This document shows positions 7,004 to 12,613 of a stretch of DNA of 21,590 bases, in pieces (position 1 is the first letter of the stretch; every line of letters begins with the position of its first letter). The notes under the pieces are model-generated. The model did no database searches. It was not told the DNA's origin and saw nothing but the letters and a program-made list of their open reading frames with translations. Origin of the DNA: Deltaproteobacteria bacterium (GTDB taxonomy: Bacteria; Desulfobacterota; GWC2-55-46); the NCBI GenBank assembly GCA_016218095.1, contig JACREV010000080.1:1-21590 (forward strand), given 5' to 3'. Made by a program: the position numbers and the translations under genes.

Positions 7004-8887
7004 ATGAAAAATATACTGAACGAAGAGACCATCATGAAGTTCCAGCGTTTCATAGCCCCGGCCCCGGACCACATCTCCATTATAAGCAGGGACTACCGTT
7101 ATCTGGTGGTGAACGACACCTACCTTGCCGCGCATGGGAGAGAGCGGGAGGAAATAGTCGGGAGGACGGTCGCGGACCTCTTGGGAGAGGATATATTCCT
7201 CCGGATCAAGGGCTACCTCGACAGCGCCTTATCGGGAGAGGTAGTAAACTTCTCGGCGTGGATCGACTTCGCGGGCATAGGCAGGAGGTACATGAACGTC
7301 GTCTATTACCCGTTTATCGGCGAAGACGGCGAGGTCTCCGGGATAGTCGTCAACTCGCGCGACCTGACAGAGCTCAGGGAGGCCCAGGAGAGGCTCAGGG
7401 AATCCGAGGAGAAGTACAGGCACCTCTTCGAGCACCTGAACGACGCGGCGATGCTCGCCGATGCCGGGACCGGCATCATCCTCGACACCAATAAGAAGGG
7501 GGAAGAGCTCCTCGGCAGGACCCGCGACGAGATCATAGGCATGCACCAATCCAATATCCACCCAAGGGGCGGAGAAGAAGACTACCGCGGCAGGTTCGCG
7601 CGTCATGTGGCCAAGGGCAAGCTCGCGGACTACGTCGGGGAGGTGGAGAGGAAGGACGGGACCATCGTCCCGGTCCATATCAGCGCGGAGGCGCTCGCGC
7701 TCGGAGACAAAAGGCTCATACTCGGCATATTCAGGGACATGACCGAGGCCAGGAGGCTTGAGGCCGAGATGCTCAAATCCCAGAAGCTCGAGTCGATCGG
7801 CCTCCTCGCCGGAGGCATAGCCCACGAATTCAACAACGTACTTACCGGCATATACGGGAACATCTCCCTTGCCAAGATGATGCTCAGCCCCGCGGGCAGG
7901 CCCTACGAGGCGGTCTCGCGCGCCGAGGCGGCTACACTCCGGGCCGGGGACCTTACCAAACAGCTCCTTACGTTCTCGCGCGGAGGGACCCCGGTAAAGA
8001 GGGCCGTCTCCATAAAGGACGCCGTCCGTGAGTGGTGTTTCCTTGCATCCCGAGGGTCTCAAGCGAAGTGCGAATACGATATCGAGGAAGACCTCCGCTA
8101 CGCCCATATAGACGAGGGGCAGATAGGGCAGGCCGTGCGCAACCTCGTCCTTAACGCGATAGAGGCGATGGGCGGGGGCGGCATCGTAAGGGTAACGGCA
8201 AGGAACGAAGACGCCCTTGACCACGCGCTCCCGCCAAGGGAGGGCGGGTATGTGTCCGTCTCCATAGGGGACGAGGGGCGCGGCATCCCTGAAGAGGACC
8301 TGCAACGGATTTTCGACCCGTTCTTCACCACAAAGGAGAAGGGGAGCGGGCTCGGGCTCGCGGCGGCGTATTCCATAGTAAAGGCGCATGAGGGGCATCT
8401 GACCGTGCGGTCGGCCCCCGGCTCCGGGAGCGTGTTTCGCATGTGCCTGCCGGCGGTTTTGAAGCCGAAGGACGAGGCGGAGGACAAAGGCGGCCAAGGG
8501 CAATGCGGCAAAAGGATACTGCTCATGGACGACGAGGAGATGATAAGGGAACTCGCGGGAGAGATGCTCCCGATGCTCGGATACGAGGTCGAGGTCTCGA
8601 AAGACGGGGATGAGGCCGTTTTGAAGTATACGAAGGCAAAAGAGGAGGGAAAACCCTTTGACCTCATCATCCTCGACCTCACCGTCCCGGGAGGGACCGG
8701 GGGCAAGGAGGCGTTGAGGAGGCTTAATGACATAGACCCGGGTGTCAGGGCGATAGTATCGAGCGGGTACTCGAACGACCCGATAATGGCCGATTACGGG
8801 AGTTACGGGCTTAAAGGGGTGATAGCGAAGCCCTTTGATATAAAGAGCTTGAGGGAGGCGGTAAGGTCCGCGCTCTCCGATAATTGA
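7004..8887 (+). CDS. hybrid sensor histidine kinase: PAS-PAS-HisKA-HATPase-receiver
   Basis: This predicted 627-aa cytoplasmic kinase has no membrane segment. A first PAS domain spans about 10-125 (PDHISIISRDYRYLVVNDTYL...VNSRDLTE). After a coiled linker (REAQERLRESEEKYRHLF) a second PAS spans about 135-255. HisKA has the phospho-acceptor His274 in GGIAHEFNNVLTGI. HATPase_c shows the N box (NLVLNAIEA), DEGRGIP and GSGLGLA. A C-terminal receiver domain begins ILLMDDEE, with the phospho-acceptor Asp558 (LDLTVPG) and a Lys in IAKPFD. The layout implies an internal His-to-Asp relay with no DNA-binding output. The start is uncertain: a GTG at 6917 would add 29 residues of non-domain sequence. It is monocistronic, with no partner regulator adjacent. 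The signal sensed is unknown. Confidence 0.92.
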   Translation: MKNILNEETIMKFQRFIAPAPDHISIISRDYRYLVVNDTYLAAHGREREEIVGRTVADLLGEDIFLRIKGYLDSALSGEVVNFSAWIDFAGIGRRYMNVVYYPFIGEDGEVSGIVVNSRDLTELREAQERLRESEEKYRHLFEHLNDAAMLADAGTGIILDTNKKGEELLGRTRDEIIGMHQSNIHPRGGEEDYRGRFARHVAKGKLADYVGEVERKDGTIVPVHISAEALALGDKRLILGIFRDMTEARRLEAEMLKSQKLESIGLLAGGIAHEFNNVLTGIYGNISLAKMMLSPAGRPYEAVSRAEAATLRAGDLTKQLLTFSRGGTPVKRAVSIKDAVREWCFLASRGSQAKCEYDIEEDLRYAHIDEGQIGQAVRNLVLNAIEAMGGGGIVRVTARNEDALDHALPPREGGYVSVSIGDEGRGIPEEDLQRIFDPFFTTKEKGSGLGLAAAYSIVKAHEGHLTVRSAPGSGSVFRMCLPAVLKPKDEAEDKGGQGQCGKRILLMDDEEMIRELAGEMLPMLGYEVEVSKDGDEAVLKYTKAKEEGKPFDLIILDLTVPGGTGGKEALRRLNDIDPGVRAIVSSGYSNDPIMADYGSYGLKGVIAKPFDIKSLREAVRSALSDN

Positions 8888-8953
8888 ACCGGAAGGTCCT
8901 TTCAGTCCTCATGCCCGTAGCCTTAAGGGCGCAGACCCTCCGTATAAAACCTC

Positions 8954-9427
8954 TCATCTGCAGTGCGAAAGCCCCCTCTTTTCCAGGTATTTCTGATGGT
9001 ATTCCTCAGCGTCATAGAACCGGAGAGCGGGCGCTATCTCGGTTACGACCGGGCTTTTGAGGGCGCCCTTTTCCTCAAGCCTCTTCTTTGAGGCGCGCGC
9101 GATCCGCTCCTGCGCCTTGTCGAAGTAAAAGATCGCGGACCTGTACTGGTTCCCTACGTCCGGCCCCTGCCTGTTCAGTGTAGTCGGATCGTGTATCGAC
9201 CAGAAGACCTCTATAAGCGCCTCGTAAGAGACGACCGCCGGGTCGAACTCCACGAGCACCGATTCAGTGTGTCCGGTAAGCCCGGTGCAGACATCCTCAT
9301 AAGTAGGGGCCTCGGTATCCCCGCCTGTGTAGCCGACCCTTGTCGAAACGACGCCCCTTACGTTCCTGAAGGCCTCCTCCACCCCCCAGAAACACCCGGC
9401 GGCAAAGACGGCCTTTTCGGTATCCAT
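8954..9427 (-). CDS. msrA: peptide-methionine (S)-S-oxide reductase MsrA
   Basis: This 157-aa protein has the MsrA signature GCFWGVE at the N-terminus, with the catalytic Cys at residue 12. Further family motifs are present: VGYTGG, Y-x-x-V-C-x-G-x-TGH-x-E, FDP, FWSIHDPT, NRQGPDVGNQYRSAIF and a C-terminal F-x-x-AEEYHQKYL. A Cys near the end (SHCR) can serve as resolving Cys. MsrA reduces the S-epimer of methionine sulfoxide, repairing oxidised protein with thioredoxin as donor. A GGAGG ribosome site lies 7 bp before the ATG. There is no signal peptide, so it acts in the cytoplasm. An extended -10 promoter is visible upstream. The gene converges with the hybrid kinase gene. Confidence 0.96.
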   Translation of the reverse strand: MDTEKAVFAAGCFWGVEEAFRNVRGVVSTRVGYTGGDTEAPTYEDVCTGLTGHTESVLVEFDPAVVSYEALIEVFWSIHDPTTLNRQGPDVGNQYRSAIFYFDKAQERIARASKKRLEEKGALKSPVVTEIAPALRFYDAEEYHQKYLEKRGLSHCR

Positions 9428-9485
9428 TCAAATACCTCCATTGAAACTGTCGATTAAAGCGCAACCACGCGTAAACTCTCAAGTA

Positions 9486-9514
9486 ATTTTATCACAAAAA
9501 CGAAGCGTTGTCCC
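9486..9514 (-). promoter_or_regulatory. candidate extended -10 promoter for msrA
   Basis: Reading the - strand: GGGACA (9509-9514), 17-bp spacer ending TGA, TAAAAT (9486-9491). The TGn before the -10 box is an extended -10, which compensates for a weak -35. Confidence 0.4.
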
Positions 9515-9522
9515 GGCGGGTG

Positions 9523-9777
9523 CTACCTGAATATGATCTTGAGTATCAGGATGGTGAAGACGAGGATGAAGGATACGATATTGGCCGCTATAACCGGAAT
9601 GGAGCCTATGAGGAACCCGTAGATTATCCACATGACGATACCGAGGGAGAGGATGAGGAACATCCAGAGCGAGACGTCCTTGGCCGAGCGCGACTTCCAG
9701 GTCTTGAAGACCTGAGGGAGGAAAGAGACGGTCGTGAGAGTCCCGCCCACAAGCCCTAATATGGTGATGGAATCCAT
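9523..9777 (-). CDS. SemiSWEET-type small sugar transporter (PQ-loop)
   Basis: This 84-aa hydrophobic protein has three predicted transmembrane helices: roughly 5-25, 38-58 and 62-82. Helix 1 runs into the PQ-loop signature TTVSFLPQVFKTWKSRSAKDVS, which defines SemiSWEETs. The third helix is IPVIAANIVSFILVFTILILKIIF, with the conserved Asn of the substrate pocket. SemiSWEETs act as homodimers and move sugars such as sucrose or glucose by facilitated diffusion. Length is typical (about 85-90 aa). A GGGAGGGGG ribosome site precedes the ATG. Substrate cannot be deduced from the sequence. The nearby msrA is transcribed in the same direction but has its own likely promoter. Confidence 0.9.
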   Translation of the reverse strand: MDSITILGLVGGTLTTVSFLPQVFKTWKSRSAKDVSLWMFLILSLGIVMWIIYGFLIGSIPVIAANIVSFILVFTILILKIIFR

Positions 9778-9798
9778 AATGTTATGCCCCCTCCCGAT

Positions 9799-9827
9799 AT
9801 GTTATTAGATAAGTATTTGGAAGTCAA
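9799..9827 (-). promoter_or_regulatory. candidate promoter and palindrome upstream of the SemiSWEET gene
   Basis: Reading the - strand: TTGACT (9822-9827), 17-bp spacer, TAACAT (9799-9804). The -35 box overlaps the perfect palindrome CAACCGGTTG (9825-9834). The predicted start would fall inside the ribosome site, which lowers confidence. Confidence 0.3.
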
Positions 9828-9856
9828 CCGGTTGGCTTGCCTCCCCCTTTCGCGGT

Positions 9857-9884
9857 TTGACATCGCGGCATAGGGGGATAGACT
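9857..9884 (+). promoter_or_regulatory. candidate promoter of the interrupted response regulator
   Basis: TTGACA (9857-9862), 16-bp spacer, TAGACT (9879-9884), 45 bp upstream of ATG 9930. The -35 box is a perfect match; the -10 matches at four positions. Confidence 0.45.
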
Positions 9885-10172
9885 CGATTGTAAGGGCCTT
9901 TTGCGTTAAGGGTTTCTTAGCGACAGGTTATGACAGGCAAGGGAAAGAGAATACTCCTCGTTGAGGACGACCCCGACGCCGTAGAGCTTACGCTCATCGG
10001 GTTCAGGGAGAGCGGCATCGAGTGCGACATAACCGTCGCCCTCGACGGCCCGGAGGCGCTCGATTACATCTTCTCTTCCGGGAAGTGTAACGGCAGGAGG
10101 AGGGAGATGCCTGCGCTCGTACTGCTGGACCTGAACCTGCCCAAGGTATCCGGGCACGAGGTCTTGAAAAGG

Positions 10173-10178
10173 CTAAAG
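10173..10178 (+). repeat. target-site duplication, left copy
   Basis: CTAAAG, matched by the identical hexamer at 10405-10410 directly after the element. It encodes Leu-Lys of the receiver domain in the unbroken gene. Confidence 0.8.
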
Positions 10179-10404
10179 GCTACATCGAAAAATTGCTCTT
10201 TTTCCTGACTGCTCGGCGCAGGGGCAAAGTTGGCATGGAGTCTCCGGGTCAAACAATGCTCCAGCCGTTTGATACGGATTTGCCCGTCCGGCAAGGACTG
10301 CATCAGGGCGAAAATAAAAATGCTCACATATTACCATATATGCTGCGCTTTTTATTTCCGCCCTTCCTTGACCTCAGAAAAAATATCTAATTTTTAGAGG
10401 TAGC
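10179..10404. mobile_element. MITE-like non-autonomous insertion element, 226 bp
   Basis: The element starts GCTACATCGAAAAATT and ends AATTTTTAGAGGTAGC, so its ends are 16-bp inverted repeats with two mismatches. Weaker matching extends inward to about 30 bp (both sides have T-runs followed by CTGA). It is bracketed by direct repeats of CTAAAG (10173-10178 and 10405-10410); the repeat can be read as 7 bp because the next base is also G. It contains no frame resembling a transposase. Its AT-rich ends contrast with the GC-rich host. It splits a response regulator gene exactly. A transposase encoded elsewhere in the genome presumably moved it; the family is not identified here. Confidence 0.85.
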
Positions 10405-10410
10405 CTAAAG
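10405..10410 (+). repeat. target-site duplication, right copy
   Basis: CTAAAG directly after the element, identical to 10173-10178. The receiver reading frame resumes with the next codon at 10411. Confidence 0.8.
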
Positions 10411-10565
10411 GATGACAGGAGGACGGAAGGGGTCCCGGTCGTGATATTCTCGGTCTCGAACGAGGAGAGGGACAGGGACCTCGCCTACAGAAACCGCGCG
10501 AACAGCTATATAAGAAAGCCGGTGGACTTTGAAAGGTACAAGGAGGTGTTGAAGGGGGTAGCCGA

Positions 10566-10892
10566 TTACTGGCTGTCGCTTAACGAGCCCCCGCCGTTTT
10601 GATCGTCCGTCCGGCACTCCTCCGCCGTCTTCTTCTCGATCATCCTCAACTTCCTTTCGAGCTCCATCACATATCTCGTCTTCTCCTGCACATCGACCCT
10701 GTAGATGCGGAGCTCTTCCATGTTCTCGCCAAAAGCCCTGTTCCTGTCCCGGAGCTCGTTTATCTCCCTCTGCGCGAGTATTATCTCGCCTTTGAGGCGC
10801 TCGGCCTCTTTTTCCCCTGAGACCCTTGTGAGGAACGTCGCGAGTCCGAGAAAAAGCGGTATGATGATTATCGCGACGGCAGGCAGGCCCAT
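10566..10892 (-). CDS. small membrane-anchored coiled-coil protein
   Basis: This 108-aa protein has one N-terminal membrane segment (PAVAIIIIPLFLGLATFL, about 4-21). A long charged helix follows, from about 24 to 90, with regular heptad hydrophobics (AERLKGEIILAQREINELRDRNRAF... EELRIYRVDVQEKTRYVMELERKLRMIEKK), consistent with a coiled coil, and then a loose polar tail. No enzyme motif is seen. An exact sigma-54 promoter and a GGAGGGG ribosome site precede the ATG. The gene converges on the broken response regulator and its last 37 bp overlap that gene's 3' end on the other strand. The larger frame over the same bases (10405-10941, - strand) is an implausible Arg/Gly/Asp-rich translation. Function is unknown; it may be a bitopic structural or signalling partner. 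Confidence 0.7.
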   Translation of the reverse strand: MGLPAVAIIIIPLFLGLATFLTRVSGEKEAERLKGEIILAQREINELRDRNRAFGENMEELRIYRVDVQEKTRYVMELERKLRMIEKKTAEECRTDDQNGGGSLSDSQ

Positions 10893-10924
10893 CAGCCCCT
10901 CCAGTTGGTTGCCAGAATATATAA

Positions 10925-10940
10925 AGCAATTCCAGTGCCA
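10925..10940 (-). promoter_or_regulatory. sigma-54 (RpoN) promoter, consensus match
   Basis: Reading the - strand: TGGCAC-N5-TTGCT, which has the invariant GG at -24 and GC at -12 with correct spacing and matches the TGGCAC-N5-TTGCW consensus fully. The predicted start is about 20-25 nt upstream of the coiled-coil gene's ATG. Sigma-54 promoters need an enhancer-binding activator; none is encoded in the window. Confidence 0.72.
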
Positions 10941-11188
10941 TCGCTATCGCCAGGGAAAGGCGCGCGTTTTAAAGGGGTTTTCGTAAGCGCGTTTCTCCGC
11001 CTCCGGCGAGGTGTAAATGATTTTTACGCGGGCCCGGGGCCCCGTCCGGGGCAGTGCGCGTTTTCCCTTGATCCGCGGGTACTTGCAAAAGGGCCCCGTT
11101 CGTAAAGGATATTGCGCCGGCGTAGACTGCCGTTTACTAAATAAGGAAGCGATGGGCAAAAAGGTGTATAATATCAGTCAGTGATCGG
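10941..11188. other. non-coding gap with GC-rich hairpins
   Basis: No convincing gene is seen. The stretch holds GC-rich inverted repeats, including GCCCCG-TC-CGGGGC near 11037-11054 and CCTC-CGGC-GAGG near 11001-11012. A TATAAT at 11167-11172 lies 16 nt before the next ATG, with no clear -35 box, so it cannot be called a promoter with confidence. Confidence 0.4.
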
Positions 11189-12046
11189 ATGAAGACGCTA
11201 TTTTCATGGCTTATATGGATGGAGGGCAGGGCCGAGGAGCTCTACGCGAGGGCATCTGCCGCGTTTTCCGCAAACGACAGGGAGCTTTCGGGATTTTTCA
11301 AGGCCCTCTCCGTGGAGGAGGCCGCCCACAGGTTCATGATCGAGAGGGCCTCCGGGTTCATAAAGGGGCGGGATCTCGTATCGCCGGTTACCCTGGACGA
11401 GGCCGCAATGGAGGAGATGGATGAGCACTTCTCTAAATGCGAAAAGATGATCGACGGCGGGCCCCTCGACAGGACGGCGTTCCTGGAGTGCGTCGTAAAA
11501 GCCGAGTTCTCGGAATGGAACGACCTCTTCCGGTTCGCGATAAACAGTTTCAAATCCGAGTCGAGCGAGTTCGTCGAGGCCGCGGTCAGCGTCCAGCACC
11601 ACAAGAGGCGCATAGAGGAATTCATCGAAGGCAGGGGGGAGCTCAAAGACCTGCTCGACAGGATAAGGGGCATCCCAAGGGTCTGGGAAGACAGCATCCT
11701 CGTAGTCGAGGACGACGAGGACATAAGGGAACTCTTGAAAGAGGTGCTCTATAAAGAGGGGCTGGTCGACGCGGTCAGTAACGGCAGGGAGGGGCTTGAA
11801 AAGATCGAGGAGAGGTATTACTCCGTCATCATGAGCGACCTGGAGATGCCGGTGATGAACGGGATCGAGCTCTACAAGGCCGCCTCCGCGAAGTACCCGG
11901 GCATAGGGGAGAGGTTTATTTTTTTCTCAGGCTCGCTCGACGGAACGTCAGCCGAGTTCCTGAGAGAAAACGGCCTCAAGTGCCTGCCGAAGCCTTCGAC
12001 GATACGGGAGATAAGAAAGGCGGTCGCGGGGATACTCAGCGTCTGA
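11189..12046 (+). CDS. ferritin-like domain fused to a response-regulator receiver domain
   Basis: This 285-aa protein has two parts. Residues 1-150 form a four-helix ferritin/rubrerythrin-like bundle: helix 1 with Glu12/16/17, helix 2 with EEAAH (Glu44, His47), helix 3 with Glu100/106/109 and helix 4 with Glu130 and His137/138. The second ExxH of rubrerythrins is not intact, because the Glu expected three residues before the His is Ser134 or Val135, so the diiron site may be altered. Residues 168-285 are a receiver domain: VVEDDEDIRELL (Asp175/176), phospho-acceptor Asp217 in MSDLEMPVMNG, Ser247 and Lys268 in LPKPS. There is no DNA-binding domain. A plausible role is coupling iron, oxygen or peroxide state to phosphorelay signalling; this is inference. 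The ATG has a weak ribosome site (GATCGG). The stop abuts the stop of the next, convergent gene. Confidence 0.85.
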   Translation: MKTLFSWLIWMEGRAEELYARASAAFSANDRELSGFFKALSVEEAAHRFMIERASGFIKGRDLVSPVTLDEAAMEEMDEHFSKCEKMIDGGPLDRTAFLECVVKAEFSEWNDLFRFAINSFKSESSEFVEAAVSVQHHKRRIEEFIEGRGELKDLLDRIRGIPRVWEDSILVVEDDEDIRELLKEVLYKEGLVDAVSNGREGLEKIEERYYSVIMSDLEMPVMNGIELYKAASAKYPGIGERFIFFSGSLDGTSAEFLRENGLKCLPKPSTIREIRKAVAGILSV

Positions 12047-12316
12047 TCACTTGAAAAGGTCCTTGAGGTTTTTGAACGGGTCGTCCGTTTTCTGAGCGGC
12101 ATCCGTTTCCCTGAACTCGAAGAACTCGCAGAAGTTCGCCTTGTCCTTGTCCTTCACCCTCTCGGCCGAGGTCTCCCTGCACTCGTTGTAAGAATCCCTG
12201 TCATGGAAGGCGCAGTTCCGGCAGACCTTGAGGTCAGAGCCGCAGTGGGTACACGCATCCCCCCTGCCGGGCCTCGCAATATCAACCGGTTTCTTGCAGT
12301 GGAAGCAGGACTTCAT
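12047..12316 (-). CDS. small double zinc-ribbon protein, function unknown
   Basis: This 89-aa protein has eight Cys in four paired or spaced positions: Cys4/Cys7 and Cys22/Cys25 (CFHC...CTHCGSDLKVC) form one zinc ribbon, while Cys32/Cys35 with Cys46 and Cys63 can form a second site. The stretch CRNCAFHDRDSYNECRETSAERVKDKDKANFCEFFEF is typical of a conserved family of short proteins in deltaproteobacterial genomes. The acidic, Lys-rich tail (DDPFKNLKDLFK) is also family-like. It may mediate protein or nucleic-acid contact. Its stop codon directly abuts that of the ferritin-receiver gene on the other strand. No clear ribosome site is visible before the ATG; the upstream region is AT-rich and contains the palindrome GAATCGATTC (12344-12353). 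Confidence 0.82.
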   Translation of the reverse strand: MKSCFHCKKPVDIARPGRGDACTHCGSDLKVCRNCAFHDRDSYNECRETSAERVKDKDKANFCEFFEFRETDAAQKTDDPFKNLKDLFK

Positions 12317-12613
12317 CTTTAAATATTAACACAATCCGTCCCGGAATCGATTCATAAAAAAACAAATATAGTCCGCCCGTCAGAGGGCTTGTTTATTTTT
12401 CAAAAACTGAAGCGTTGGTAAAAAGATCACACCTCCACATCTTGTCCGAACCTTCAAGCCTGTGCCTAGCCCATTTTTGTTTGCTTAACGATTAAAATGT
12501 GGTAAGTTCAACAATAAGTTACAATCCTGGTCTACAATCGGCCGTCAACGGCGGCGCATTCCCTTCGAGTCATAAACTTCCAAAGGCCCGGCTTGACGCA
12601 GGGATCGATAAGC
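12317..12613. other. AT-rich intergenic region between divergent genes
   Basis: This gap is clearly AT-richer than the genes around it and holds no coding frame I can support. A weak hairpin (GCCC-GTCAGA-GGGC near 12375-12388, followed by TTGTTTATTTTT) could be a terminator. It should contain promoters for the zinc-ribbon gene and the large kinase, but I find no pair of boxes with good spacing. Confidence 0.4.

Larger units (their letters stand above)
9930..10602 (+). pseudogene. single-domain response regulator interrupted by a 226-bp insertion
   Basis: The first part (9930-10178) encodes 83 residues of a receiver domain: KRILLVEDDPDAVEL with the acidic pair Asp13/Asp14, then ALVLLDLNLPKVSG with the phospho-acceptor Asp67. 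Reading then runs into foreign sequence and stops at 10208. The second part (10411-10602), in another frame, encodes the missing end: DDRRTEGVPVVIFSVSNEERD followed by NSYIRKPVDFERYKEVLKG with the conserved Lys. Removing 10179-10410 (element plus one copy of CTAAAG) joins the parts in frame at VLKRLK-DDRRTEGVPVV and gives a 146-aa protein. That is the normal size of Rcp1-like stand-alone receivers that pair with PAS or phytochrome-type kinases. The product as it stands is truncated before the last strands of the fold and is probably inactive. A good promoter upstream suggests the event is recent. Confidence 0.88.

Noticed and set aside
10405..10941. A 178-aa open frame on the - strand overlapping the coiled-coil gene
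   Set aside because: Its translation is Arg/Gly/Asp-rich and lacks any fold pattern, while the 108-aa frame in the same place has a membrane helix, heptads and a ribosome site.
11167..11172. TATAAT upstream of the ferritin-receiver gene as a promoter
   Set aside because: No -35 box lies at a proper distance and the implied leader is only about 10 nt, so it is not called.
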